From an uncultured Bacilli bacterium (lineage in GTDB: Bacteria > Bacillota_I > Bacilli_A > RF39 > UBA660), in assembly GCA_944331885.1 (NCBI GenBank), contig CALVJF010000003.1:1-30276 (forward strand): DNA of 30,276 nucleotides, read 5' to 3'. Numbering within the stretch: the stretch's first letter is position 1; every line of letters starts with the position of its first letter. Of this stretch, positions 15,429-24,194 are shown piece by piece. The notes under the pieces were generated by a model. That model was not told the origin of the DNA, did not search any database, and saw only the letters and a program-made list of their open reading frames with translations. The translations under genes and the position numbers were made by a program.

Positions 15429-16688
15429 GTGAACTTAGAATCAGAAGTACTACAAGTAAACATAGATGATATAATTCCAAATAGATTTCAACCACGTCTT
15501 GCGTTTGATGAACAAGGGTTAAAGGAATTATCAGATTCAATAAAAGAGCACGGAATTATCCAGCCATTAGTTTTAAGAAAACTTGGGAATAAGTACGAAA
15601 TAATAGCAGGAGAGAGAAGATATAAGGCTGCAACAATGGCAGGACTAGTTTCCGTTCCTGCAGTTATCTCTAATATAGATGATAATAAAAGCGCTGAAGT
15701 AGCTCTAGTTGAAAATGTTCAACGACGTGATTTAACTCCTATAGAAGAAGCTAGATCATACAAAAATCTTCTTGATAAAGGATATTTGACCCAGGAACAA
15801 TTAGCTAAAAAGATGGGCTTATCTCAGCCAGCTATTGCTAATAAGCTACGTTTACTAAATTTAGACGAAGAAGTGCAACAAGCTTTAATGAACGAAAAAA
15901 TCAGTGAACGACATGCTCGAGCTTTACTAACAGTAGATGATAAAGAAAAACAAAAATACTGGTTACATCGTATTATTAATGAAAGACTAACAGTTCGTCA
16001 ATTAGATTTAGAATTAAAAAAAGATAAAGAATCTAACAATAATGGAACTATTCCAGTAATAGATCCAATGCCAAGTATTGAAGAAATAAAAAATCAAGCA
16101 CAAGATATAAATCCAAATCGCCAAAGAAGGAGTGTGGAAAGTATGATGGTACCAGAAAATATTATGACAGAGTTTAGTGGAGCTCTTCCAATTGACGTAG
16201 TTAATGAAGAAAAAAATAATCAAATGGCAAATAGCTCTAACTTAGAGAATTTTGACAACCAAACATTACCTCAACCAGAAAATAAATTTTTCAATTTTGG
16301 AACAGAAACTGCTGCTAATATGGATACAGGTATAAGTATGGAGCCAACAAATGAAAATATGTTTCAAGTTGCTACACCTGAACCTATTACCGAAAACTCT
16401 ATTAATACAGTATCTTCTCCACCAACCCAAGAGCTAGAAACTTTAGATTTTGACATGCCTACTAACAATGCTCAAATAGTAGATACCAATCAGCCAATAA
16501 GTACTCAAACAAACATGGAAACAATAACAGCAAGCCCAGTATCTATAAATAACAGTAAAAATATTGGTGAAGCAGTTAATATTATCCGTACTGATGTTAA
16601 TAATTTACAAGGCCAAGGATATAATATTAACATAGAAGAGTTTGATTTAGGTAATCAATATCAAATAAATATTAAAATTGACAAGTAA
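15429..16688 (+). CDS. noc: Nucleoid occlusion protein Noc (ParB family) with long linker
   Basis: ParB-type CTPase that spreads from TATTTCCCGGGAAATA sites and blocks septum formation over the nucleoid. It has the CTPase motifs GERRYKAA (61-68) and ENVQRRDLTPIEEA (95-108), a helix-turn-helix (121-144), then a linker of about 175 residues rich in N, T, S, P and E (about 203-378). The C-terminal dimerisation domain (379-419) resembles B. subtilis Noc. At the published ParB/Noc specificity positions it has Gln133, Lys139, Asn144 and Arg161, three of four Noc-like. The start is GTG with AAAGGGG upstream and an in-frame stop at 15411, so the N-terminal amphipathic membrane helix of B. subtilis Noc is absent. 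No soj/spo0J follows. Confidence 0.9.
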   Translation: MNLESEVLQVNIDDIIPNRFQPRLAFDEQGLKELSDSIKEHGIIQPLVLRKLGNKYEIIAGERRYKAATMAGLVSVPAVISNIDDNKSAEVALVENVQRRDLTPIEEARSYKNLLDKGYLTQEQLAKKMGLSQPAIANKLRLLNLDEEVQQALMNEKISERHARALLTVDDKEKQKYWLHRIINERLTVRQLDLELKKDKESNNNGTIPVIDPMPSIEEIKNQAQDINPNRQRRSVESMMVPENIMTEFSGALPIDVVNEEKNNQMANSSNLENFDNQTLPQPENKFFNFGTETAANMDTGISMEPTNENMFQVATPEPITENSINTVSSPPTQELETLDFDMPTNNAQIVDTNQPISTQTNMETITASPVSINNSKNIGEAVNIIRTDVNNLQGQGYNINIEEFDLGNQYQINIKIDK

Positions 16689-16724
16689 AAACAACTTCAT
16701 TTAACTTTTAGGAGTTGTTTTTTC
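16687..16724. terminator. Bidirectional terminator between noc and the PBP gene
   Basis: AAAAACAACT pairs with AGTTGTTTTT, extended by two further pairs (stem arms 16687-16698 and 16711-16722). T runs follow on both strands. It serves convergent noc and pbp transcription, and both genes end inside it or at its edge. Confidence 0.85.
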
Positions 16725-18662
16725 TTTACTTACATATGATTCTTTTGAATAAGTTCCTTCACTGCCTTTTACATAATAATAAATTACACTTTTACTTGCA
16801 TCACTAGTCGGCTTACCAGTTACAGCATCCAAAGGAATTCCTACGACATTTTCCGGTTGCTCATACCAATGTGCTTCCTTATCTTTTAATACATTTTCTA
16901 CAGTTTCAACCCAAATTTTTTTGCTTATAGCGCCTTGACTAACTTTTAATTCCTTAGCATCATCATAGCCATTCCAAACCATCATTAAAATGTCTGGATT
17001 ATAACCAACCATCCAAAAATCAGTTCCTGAAGATCCGGTCTTAACGGCGTATTTTCTTGAAATTTGTCCAGCAATTGAAATAACAGTTGGTGAATTATAA
17101 TCATCAAATGCACTATTATAAGTGGAAGTCATTAACTCATTTAAAATATATACATAATTATAGTTCAATACTAATTTATCTTCGTTTTCCCTTTCATAAA
17201 GAACATTTCCATGCATATCTTCAACTTTCCTAATAAAACCTAGATTTCTTTTATATCCGCCACTCGCTAACGTAGTATAGCCAGTAGCGTAATCTAGCAT
17301 ACTTATTTCACTTGTACCAAGAGCTAAAGAAGGAACTTTAGGTAAATTAGCACTAATACCCATCCTCTTTGTTGTATCTACTAATACATCTTCGCCTAAA
17401 AATAAATGAGTCTTTACGGCATATATATTATCAGAATAAGAAATAGCCGCAGCCATAGTTATATCCTTATTTCCATATTTGTTATTGAAATTAGCTGGAG
17501 AATATGTCTGATTTGAAGCAAAAACAAATGTAGTAGGCTCACTCAAAAAAGTAGAAGAACTAACCATTCCATTTTCTAAAGCAGCATAATATAATATGGG
17601 CTTGATAGTAGATCCGACCTGCCTTTTCGACTGAATAGCTCTGTTATATTGGCTTACAGCGTAATCATATCCTCCAACCAATGCCATTACTTCTCCATTA
17701 TGAGGGTTAACTAGAATACTAGCTACTTGTAAATTATCCTCTTCATCCATATTTTTAATAATCGCTTGCTCTAAATAAGTTTGAGCTTGTACATTCAAAG
17801 AAGTATAAATTTTAAGCCCTCCAGCATCAATTAAAGATTTAGGAATTTCAGTTAAACTTTTTAATTCTCTATTAACAGCATCTTGATAATACATTAAAGT
17901 TTGCAGATTATTCTGTTTCCTTTTACCATAAATTTCCAACTTTTCTTTATATAAACTATCACATACTTCTTGAGAAATAATTTTATTATTTACCATTGTT
18001 TGAGCAACTACTTTTGCTCTTTCAACAGCCTTATCATAATTAACAACTGGATTATAATTATTTGGATTTTTAGGAATACCAACTAACATTATTGCTTCTT
18101 CTAATGATAAATCTTTTGGACTTTTATTGAAATAATAATAACTAGCATTTTCAATACCATAATTACCTTGTCCAAAATTAATAGAGTTTAAATATCCTTC
18201 TAAAATTTCATCTTTTTCATAATGCATTTCCAACTTCATTGTTAACAAAGCTTCTTCTATTTTTCTTTCCCAAGTTTTATCAAATTCTAAATATAAATTT
18301 TTAACATATTGCTGGCTTATTGTTGAAGCTCCTTGAACTATACCATTATTTTTAAAATTTAAATATAAAGCTTTAACAATTCTTAAATAGTCAAAACCAT
18401 GATGACTATAAAAATTTTTGTCTTCTACACTAATAACTGCATCAATAACATCTTGAGAAATATCCTCAATATTAACCCAACTATTAGAACTAGAGCCTTG
18501 ATAAATTAATTCTTCTTTATCATCATAAATAAGTAATTGATTAGCATTTTTAATATCTAAAGCAGGTGCCAAATAGGCATAAACATACAGGCCAATTAAA
18601 ATAATAAATGCACTAATTACACCAAAAATAAAAAGTTTACAGCTTAACTTAATCCATTTCAT
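16701..18662 (-). CDS. Class A penicillin-binding protein (glycosyltransferase/transpeptidase)
   Basis: Bifunctional peptidoglycan synthase of the PBP1a family. It has a short cytoplasmic end and one N-terminal membrane helix (about residues 8-32). The GT51 domain has the catalytic-Glu motif EDKNFYSHHGFD, GASTISQQ and the downstream GYLNSINFGQG. The transpeptidase domain has SxxK (GSTIKP), SxN (SYSDN) and KTG (KTGSSG). The frame is open to a GTG at 18671, but I choose the ATG at 18662 (653 residues) because AGGTG lies 8 nt upstream and that GTG is part of it. It is convergent with noc and divergent from ywiB. The family is certain; the exact paralogue name is not. Confidence 0.95.
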   Translation of the reverse strand: MKWIKLSCKLFIFGVISAFIILIGLYVYAYLAPALDIKNANQLLIYDDKEELIYQGSSSNSWVNIEDISQDVIDAVISVEDKNFYSHHGFDYLRIVKALYLNFKNNGIVQGASTISQQYVKNLYLEFDKTWERKIEEALLTMKLEMHYEKDEILEGYLNSINFGQGNYGIENASYYYFNKSPKDLSLEEAIMLVGIPKNPNNYNPVVNYDKAVERAKVVAQTMVNNKIISQEVCDSLYKEKLEIYGKRKQNNLQTLMYYQDAVNRELKSLTEIPKSLIDAGGLKIYTSLNVQAQTYLEQAIIKNMDEEDNLQVASILVNPHNGEVMALVGGYDYAVSQYNRAIQSKRQVGSTIKPILYYAALENGMVSSSTFLSEPTTFVFASNQTYSPANFNNKYGNKDITMAAAISYSDNIYAVKTHLFLGEDVLVDTTKRMGISANLPKVPSLALGTSEISMLDYATGYTTLASGGYKRNLGFIRKVEDMHGNVLYERENEDKLVLNYNYVYILNELMTSTYNSAFDDYNSPTVISIAGQISRKYAVKTGSSGTDFWMVGYNPDILMMVWNGYDDAKELKVSQGAISKKIWVETVENVLKDKEAHWYEQPENVVGIPLDAVTGKPTSDASKSVIYYYVKGSEGTYSKESYVSKEKTTPKS

Positions 18663-18727
18663 AATAAACACCTATTTTTAGTATGTAAAAAAAACAATAA
18701 TTTATAAGTGCAAAAGCAATATGCTTA

Positions 18728-18736
18728 TGTTATAAT
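18728..18736 (+). promoter_or_regulatory. ywiB-argS promoter (extended -10)
   Basis: TGTTATAAT is an extended -10 (TGN-TATAAT) 30 nt before the ywiB start. The -35 region (about 18708-18713, GTGCAA) is poor, as is common with extended -10 promoters. Confidence 0.6.
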
Positions 18737-18766
18737 GTTTTAGAAAAAAAGAGGTGTTTACATTAA

Positions 18767-19129
18767 ATGCAATTAAACTTCCGGCTTTATCAGAATGAAA
18801 ACATAGTACTAAATCATCAAAATATTAGTTATAAAATTGAAAATAATTATCTTGTATTTAATATTGAGGACACAAAGTATCAAGTATTATTAACACCAGA
18901 AAATTTTATTTTTCATAAAAAAAACAATGAATCAAAATTTTCAATTGACTATGCCCGTAATGAATACTTATTAGAACTAAATAATCCTAAATATTCATTT
19001 GCTATTAATTGTCTATATCATCAATATGAATATTTAGAAAATAGGATAGAATTTACTTACCGAATTGAAAGTAACCCCGAGATTAACAAGATAATATTAG
19101 AAATAGAAAGAGGAAAAATAAATGATTAA
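18767..19129 (+). CDS. DUF1934 family beta-barrel protein (YwiB-like)
   Basis: A 120-residue soluble protein of alternating beta-strand character without a signal peptide. Position and overall pattern fit YwiB, a small calycin-like beta-barrel protein found just upstream of argS in Bacillus. Sequence similarity seen by eye is modest, so the call rests mainly on gene order. It starts at ATG with GAGGTG upstream and overlaps argS by 8 nt, implying translational coupling. Its molecular role is unknown. Confidence 0.65.
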   Translation: MQLNFRLYQNENIVLNHQNISYKIENNYLVFNIEDTKYQVLLTPENFIFHKKNNESKFSIDYARNEYLLELNNPKYSFAINCLYHQYEYLENRIEFTYRIESNPEINKIILEIERGKIND

Positions 19130-20804
19130 TAAAGAACTAAATAGTTTATTAGAAAAAATCCTAATTGAATTAGAATATCCCCACGAATTTGCCTGTGTCA
19201 TTAAATCAAATCGTCCCGATCTATGTGATTACCAATATGACGGTGCTTTTAAAATAGCTAAACAAATTCACCAAAATCCTTTTGATATAGGTAAAAAAAT
19301 AGCTATAAAATTCCAAGAATATCCTTACTTTTCCAAAGTTGAATGTGTAAAACCAGGATTTGTTAACTTTACTTTAGCTAATAAATACATTAATGAAAAA
19401 TTGCATTTGATGAATTGCCAACCTAAGTATGCTATAGAAATGGATGAAATTAAAACATATGTTATTGATTATGGTGGACCAAATATTGCTAAACCATTAC
19501 ATGTTGGTCATCTAAGAAGTGCAATTGTTGGCGAATCAATAAAAAGAATTATAAAGTATTTTGGTCATAAAGTAATATCTGATGTTCACTTTGGAGATAT
19601 TGGTCTTCAAATAGGCCAAGTAATATATGGCTTACAAAAAGAAAATATAGAGCCATCAGCAATTACAATAAACATCCTCGAAAGAATATATCCTGAGATT
19701 AGTAATTTATGTAAAGAAAATCCAACAATAAAAGAACAATGTGCAGAAATTACTTATGAATTACAAAATAAAAATCCCCAATACCTTGAGTATTGGCAAG
19801 AAATATGCCGTATATCAGGGTCAGATATAAAAAGATTATATAAATTTTTAGATGTTGATTTTGATTATTGGTACGGTGAGTCCGATGCTTATCAATACAT
19901 TGAGCCTTTAACCAATTATCTTAAACAGAAAAATCTTCTTCAAGAAAGCGAAGGAGCTATAATAATTGATGCCAATATTGAAAAAGATGAAGAATTACCA
20001 CCTCTTCTTTACCAAAAAAGTAACAAAGCATATTTATACGGAACAACAGATTTAGCAACTATTTATCAAAGAATGCAAGATTTTAAGCCAAATTATATTT
20101 TATATTTAACTGATGCTCGTCAAGCATTACATTTCCATCAAGTATTTAATGTATGTTACAAATCAAATTTAACTAAATCAACAAAACTTGAGCACTTGCC
20201 TTTTGGAACTGTAAATGGTATCGATGGTAAACCTTTTAAAACTAGAGCAGGAAAAGCTCCAAAATTAGACGATTTATTTAATGACGTAAAATCAGCATTT
20301 ATATCTTTAAAAGATAGTAATATTAATTTAAGCCAAGACGACCAAGATAAAATAGTTAATTCTATAATTAAATTTGCTGATTTGCAAAACAATCGCGAAA
20401 AAGATTATATATTTGATATAAATAAATTTTCTGAAGTAATAGGTAAAACTGGTCCATACATATTATATACATATTTAAGAATGAATAAAATTCTTAAAAC
20501 CTATACTATCAACGATTATTTAAGTGAAGAAATCTATAACGACTATGACCGTAATCTTCGTCTCCAAATTTTAGACTTAGAAAACAACCTTCAAAACGCC
20601 TACAAGTATCGTATGCCATCTTACATTGCCAATTATCTTTACGATTTGTGCGTTTTATTGAATGCATTTTATCAATTCAATCATATAAATAATTTAGAAG
20701 ATGTCAAAAAACAACAAGATTGGTTATATTTATTAAATTTATCTAACAATATTATAAAAGATATGTTAGAATTACTAGGAATATATATTCCAAGCGAAAT
20801 GTAG
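19122..20804 (+). CDS. argS: Arginyl-tRNA synthetase
   Basis: Class I synthetase charging tRNA-Arg. The N-terminal Add-1 domain includes KPGFVNF (78-84). The Rossmann catalytic core has PLHVGHLRSAIVG, with the HIGH-equivalent HVGH at 127-130. The KMSKS region is replaced by the ArgRS-type FKTRAGKAPKLDDL. The C-terminal helical anticodon-binding domain ends LLGIYIPSEM (the usual LGI.....RM). At 560 residues it is full length. It overlaps ywiB by 8 nt and is followed 9 nt later by rpoE. Confidence 0.97.
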   Translation: MINKELNSLLEKILIELEYPHEFACVIKSNRPDLCDYQYDGAFKIAKQIHQNPFDIGKKIAIKFQEYPYFSKVECVKPGFVNFTLANKYINEKLHLMNCQPKYAIEMDEIKTYVIDYGGPNIAKPLHVGHLRSAIVGESIKRIIKYFGHKVISDVHFGDIGLQIGQVIYGLQKENIEPSAITINILERIYPEISNLCKENPTIKEQCAEITYELQNKNPQYLEYWQEICRISGSDIKRLYKFLDVDFDYWYGESDAYQYIEPLTNYLKQKNLLQESEGAIIIDANIEKDEELPPLLYQKSNKAYLYGTTDLATIYQRMQDFKPNYILYLTDARQALHFHQVFNVCYKSNLTKSTKLEHLPFGTVNGIDGKPFKTRAGKAPKLDDLFNDVKSAFISLKDSNINLSQDDQDKIVNSIIKFADLQNNREKDYIFDINKFSEVIGKTGPYILYTYLRMNKILKTYTINDYLSEEIYNDYDRNLRLQILDLENNLQNAYKYRMPSYIANYLYDLCVLLNAFYQFNHINNLEDVKKQQDWLYLLNLSNNIIKDMLELLGIYIPSEM

Positions 20805-20813
20805 GAGGAAAAG

Positions 20814-21257
20814 ATGAAATTAAAAGATTATACCCAAGAGGAAATTAACGCTATGTCATATGACGATGTAGCATTTATGATTTTAACTGAAGCTAAAAAG
20901 AAAATGAAAATAAATGAATTGTTTCAACAAGTAGCTAAAGTATTCAATTTAAGTGATGACGATTTTGTAGCACAAATAGGAGATTTTTTTGAATTACTAT
21001 CTACCGATCAACGTTTTATAATGCTTGAAGATGGATATTGGGATTTAAAAGCTAAATATAGTGCTAAGATAGTCATTGACGAAGAAGAAGATGAAGAATT
21101 GTTGTCAGAGGAAATAGAAGAAGATAATGAAGAAGAAATCGAACCAGAAGAAGATGAAATATTTTATAACGAAGAAGAAACAGATGATAATGATGACGAT
21201 TTACAAGATTTAGTTGTAATAAATGAGCCAGAAGATGAAGCCAATATTGGTATGTAA
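20814..21257 (+). CDS. rpoE: DNA-directed RNA polymerase delta subunit
   Basis: Firmicutes-specific RNA polymerase subunit that speeds recycling and sharpens the response to initiating NTP levels. The N-terminal HARE-HTH domain spans about residues 1-85 (MSYDDVAFMILTEAKKKM...DGYWDLK). It is followed by a strongly acidic, disordered Glu/Asp tail to residue 147, the hallmark of delta. An AGGAGG ribosome site precedes the ATG. It lies between argS and prfA in a probable operon. Confidence 0.95.
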   Translation: MKLKDYTQEEINAMSYDDVAFMILTEAKKKMKINELFQQVAKVFNLSDDDFVAQIGDFFELLSTDQRFIMLEDGYWDLKAKYSAKIVIDEEEDEELLSEEIEEDNEEEIEPEEDEIFYNEEETDDNDDDLQDLVVINEPEDEANIGM

Positions 21258-21283
21258 GTAAAATCCTAATAGAAAGGGAAAAT

Positions 21284-22339
21284 ATGAAAGAAAGACTAGA
21301 AACAATAAAAAATAAATATGAAGAATTAAGTGTCGAAATGACAAAGCCTGAAGTTCTATCTGACTATAATAAATTAAAAGTTCTATCAAAGGAACATAAA
21401 GATTTAGAAGAAATAGTTTTAAAATATCAAGAATTATTAAAGTTAGAACAAAATTTAGCCGAAGCCCATACCATGCTAAATGATCCTGAAATGCATGAAA
21501 TGGCCAGTCAAGAAATAGATAATTTAAATACACAAATTTCTGAAATAACCCATCAACTAGAAGTATTATTAATTCCTAAAGATGAAAATGACGGTAAAAA
21601 TGTCATTATGGAAATTCGTGGAGCGGCTGGTGGTGATGAAGCTAATATTTTTGCCGGCGATTTATTTAGAATGTACACTTATTACGCCGAGAAAAATAAT
21701 TGGAAAATTGAAATTATTAATGAAGTAGAAGGAACAAGTGGTGGATTTAGCCAAGTTGAATGTATGATTAAAGGAGAAAATGTTTATTCAAAATTAAAAT
21801 TTGAAAGTGGTTCTCATCGTGTCCAAAGAGTACCAGTTACGGAAACTCAAGGACGTGTTCATACTTCAACTGCAACAGTACTTGTAATGCCAGAAGTCGA
21901 AGAAGTAAATATTGACATAAAAGAATCAGATTTAAAAATAGATGTATATCGTAGTAGTGGAGCAGGCGGCCAACATGTAAATACAACCGACTCAGCAGTA
22001 AGAATTACTCATATTCCAACCGGAATAGTAGTTACATGCCAAAATGAACGTAGTCAAATAAAAAACCGCGAAAAAGCCTTAAATGTTCTAAAAATAAAAT
22101 TACATGACGAAATGCAACGCCAACAAGATCAAGAATTAGGGAACTTACGTAAAAACAAAATTGGTACTGGAGATCGATCAGAAAAAATAAGAACTTATAA
22201 TTATCCTCAAAATCGTGTTACTGATCACCGAATTAATTTTACTATAATGGAATTAGACCGTGTAATGGATGGTGGATTAGAGCCAATTATTGACGCTTTA
22301 ATTGCTGAAGACCAAAGATTAAAATTAGAAAATGAATGA
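21284..22339 (+). CDS. prfA: Peptide chain release factor 1
   Basis: Recognises UAA and UAG and triggers peptidyl-tRNA hydrolysis. The GGQ loop is present (SSGAGGQHVNTTDSA). The stop-codon tripeptide lies in RVPVTETQGRVH as PVT, a variant of the RF1-type PxT motif, so RF1 rather than RF2 is supported. An N-terminal helical domain (about 1-95) precedes the core. At 351 residues it is full length. It overlaps prmC by 8 nt, the conserved pairing of RF1 with the enzyme that methylates its GGQ glutamine. Confidence 0.97.
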   Translation: MKERLETIKNKYEELSVEMTKPEVLSDYNKLKVLSKEHKDLEEIVLKYQELLKLEQNLAEAHTMLNDPEMHEMASQEIDNLNTQISEITHQLEVLLIPKDENDGKNVIMEIRGAAGGDEANIFAGDLFRMYTYYAEKNNWKIEIINEVEGTSGGFSQVECMIKGENVYSKLKFESGSHRVQRVPVTETQGRVHTSTATVLVMPEVEEVNIDIKESDLKIDVYRSSGAGGQHVNTTDSAVRITHIPTGIVVTCQNERSQIKNREKALNVLKIKLHDEMQRQQDQELGNLRKNKIGTGDRSEKIRTYNYPQNRVTDHRINFTIMELDRVMDGGLEPIIDALIAEDQRLKLENE

Positions 22340-23051
22340 TATAAAATATTTAAAAAAATATTCTCAACCAAACGAATATTATCAAAATTTAAAACGATAT
22401 AAACAAGGAGAGCCTTTACAATATATTATAGGGAACGTTGACTTTTATGGATATAAAATACAAGTAAACAAAAACGTTTTAATACCTCGTTTTGAAACAG
22501 AAGAATTAGTATTTCGCTGTCTAAATCTTATAAAGAAATATAATTTAACCAATCCTCAAGTACTAGATATTGGGACAGGCAGTGGTTGTATAGCAATAAC
22601 TATTAAAAAAGAACTACCAAATAGTCAAGTAACTGCAGTAGATATATCAAAAGAAGCGTTAAAAGTAGCCCAAAAAAATGCTCAAATAAATGAAGCTGAG
22701 ATAGAATTTATAAATAGCGATTTATTCAAAAATGTTCAAAAAAAATATAATGTTGTAATAAGCAACCCGCCATATGTCGCTCAAAATGATGAGATAATGC
22801 CAATTGTAAAAAAGTACGAACCTAAAATTGCTCTATATGCCGATAACAATGGTTTAGCAATCTATGAGAGAATATTTCAAGAATGTACTAACTTTCTTTT
22901 AGATAAATATATACTAGCTTTTGAAATTGGCGCTAATCAAGGAAAAATCCTTCAATTACTAGCCAAAAAGACTTTTCCTAATACTAGAATAACTTTAGAA
23001 CAAGACTTAACTGGAAAAGATCGCTATTTATTTATTACTAATTTTGAATAA
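22332..23051 (+). CDS. prmC: Release-factor glutamine methyltransferase PrmC
   Basis: SAM-dependent enzyme that methylates the GGQ glutamine of release factors. It has SAM motif DIGTGSGCIAI (79-89), AVDIS, and the catalytic NPPY (145-148). The family segment PLQYIIGNVDFYG...LIPRFETEELV is intact. At 239 residues it is about 40 shorter than typical homologues (around 280). The shortfall is in the N-terminal helical RF-recognition domain. The start overlaps the end of prfA, so the N-terminus cannot simply be extended without running far into prfA. A terminator-like hairpin follows. Confidence 0.93.
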   Translation: MNDIKYLKKYSQPNEYYQNLKRYKQGEPLQYIIGNVDFYGYKIQVNKNVLIPRFETEELVFRCLNLIKKYNLTNPQVLDIGTGSGCIAITIKKELPNSQVTAVDISKEALKVAQKNAQINEAEIEFINSDLFKNVQKKYNVVISNPPYVAQNDEIMPIVKKYEPKIALYADNNGLAIYERIFQECTNFLLDKYILAFEIGANQGKILQLLAKKTFPNTRITLEQDLTGKDRYLFITNFE

Positions 23052-23059
23052 AAAATATC

Positions 23060-23094
23060 AATATCACCCAATATATAGACAGGTGATATTTTTT
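23060..23094 (+). terminator. prmC terminator hairpin that includes the spoIIR ribosome site
   Basis: AATATCACC (23060-23068) pairs with GGTGATATT (23082-23090), followed by TTTT. The 3' arm contains the AGGTGA ribosome site of spoIIR, whose ATG is at 23095. When folded, the hairpin would both terminate transcripts arriving from prmC and hide that site. Confidence 0.65.
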
Positions 23095-23604
23095 ATGAAA
23101 AAAATAATAATAGTTATCATAATTATAATTTATATGTTAGTAATATATCAAAAAAAACAATCAGTTATTATTCCCGAAGAGTCCATACGTTTTCGCATTA
23201 TCGCTAATAGTAACAATCCAATTGATCAAGTAAATAAAATGAATATAATTAAAGAAATATATCCTAAATTAGTTTCCTCAACATCAAATGTTTCTGATAT
23301 CAATACTGCTCGTCAAAATATTATAGAACTTCAAAGTGAATTAAAACCTATAATAAGCCATTATAGTTCCGAATATCAAATTAATTACGGAAATAACTAC
23401 TTTCCTCAAAAAGAATTTAAAGGAATAACTTATGAAGAAGGTAACTACGAGTCTTTGGTAATAGAATTAGGCCAAGGTCAAGGAGAAAATTGGTGGTGTG
23501 TCTTATTTCCCCCCTTATGTTTACTAGAAGCCGAAGAAAATTCTACCAAAAATATTGAATATGATCTATATATATCTGAAGTGATTAATAAATATATGCA
23601 ATAA
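23095..23604 (+). CDS. spoIIR: Stage II sporulation protein R
   Basis: Forespore-made exported signal that activates SpoIIGA to process pro-sigma-E. An N-terminal membrane or signal segment (MKKIIIVIIIIIYMLVIY) is followed by the family motifs IRFRIIANSNNPIDQ and GQGENWWCVLFPPLC. The frame runs back to 23044 inside prmC, but I choose the ATG at 23095 (169 residues): AGGTGA lies upstream and the hydrophobic segment then sits at the N-terminus. Presence of spoIIR after prfA-prmC is the Bacillus order and indicates a sporulation heritage. Confidence 0.9.
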   Translation: MKKIIIVIIIIIYMLVIYQKKQSVIIPEESIRFRIIANSNNPIDQVNKMNIIKEIYPKLVSSTSNVSDINTARQNIIELQSELKPIISHYSSEYQINYGNNYFPQKEFKGITYEEGNYESLVIELGQGQGENWWCVLFPPLCLLEAEENSTKNIEYDLYISEVINKYMQ

Positions 23605-23607
23605 AAT

Positions 23608-23643
23608 AAAACCTCTTAAATACAATTAATTAAGAGGTTTTAT
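23608..23643 (+). terminator. spoIIR terminator hairpin that includes the mntP ribosome site
   Basis: AAAACCTCTTA (23608-23618) pairs with TAAGAGGTTTT (23631-23641). AAGAGG in the 3' arm is also the only plausible ribosome site for mntP, whose ATG is at 23645. The T run is short and A-interrupted, so termination strength is uncertain. Confidence 0.6.
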
Positions 23644-23644
23644 T

Positions 23645-24184
23645 ATGCAAGAATTTATAAGTTTATTATTAATTGGAATAGGACTTAGTATGGACACTTT
23701 TTCACTATCATTATCAATAGGTACTTTAAAAATTAAAGAATCACGAATTAATTTAATCAGTATAATTGTTGGAATCATGCATTTTATAATGCCGTTAATC
23801 GGCATGTTAATTGGAGCACGAATTTTAGATATATTAAAATTTAATTCTAAATTTATATTAAGTACAATTTTAATAATTTTAGCTATAAAACTATTTATAG
23901 ATTTATTTAATGATGAAGAACCAACAATTAATTTAAATATTATTGGTATATTTTTATTTGCGTTTTTAGTAAGTATTGACTCATTATCGACTGGATTAGG
24001 GTTACCAGCTTTAACAAACAATATTTTTTTAGCTACTACAACTTTTTCCATTTGCAGCTTTTCTTTTACTTACATTGGACTTACCATTGGCAAATACACT
24101 AGTAATATAATCGGCAAATATGCTAATGTCCTAGGTATTATACTTTTATTACTCGTTGCAATTGTTCATTTATGTCAACAATAA
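23645..24184 (+). CDS. mntP: Manganese efflux pump MntP
   Basis: Integral membrane Mn(II) exporter of six predicted helices. The two internal repeats each carry the conserved acidic motif: GLSMDTFSLS near the N-terminus (Asp17) and FLVSIDSLSTGLGL in the second half. At 179 residues it has the normal length. The Bacillus homologue (ywlD/mntP) is also near spoIIR and prfA. No yybP-ykoY manganese riboswitch was seen upstream: the leader is only the spoIIR terminator hairpin. Confidence 0.92.
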   Translation: MQEFISLLLIGIGLSMDTFSLSLSIGTLKIKESRINLISIIVGIMHFIMPLIGMLIGARILDILKFNSKFILSTILIILAIKLFIDLFNDEEPTINLNIIGIFLFAFLVSIDSLSTGLGLPALTNNIFLATTTFSICSFSFTYIGLTIGKYTSNIIGKYANVLGIILLLLVAIVHLCQQ

Positions 24185-24194
24185 ATTAAATAAA

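Noticed and set aside
15429..16688. Calling the ParB-family gene spo0J/parB.
   Set aside because: HTH residues (QPAIANKLRLL, SERHAR), the C-terminal domain, the rsmG-adjacent position and Noc sites nearby all favour Noc. It lacks the ParB-type Arg/Thr/Ala/Gly specificity set.
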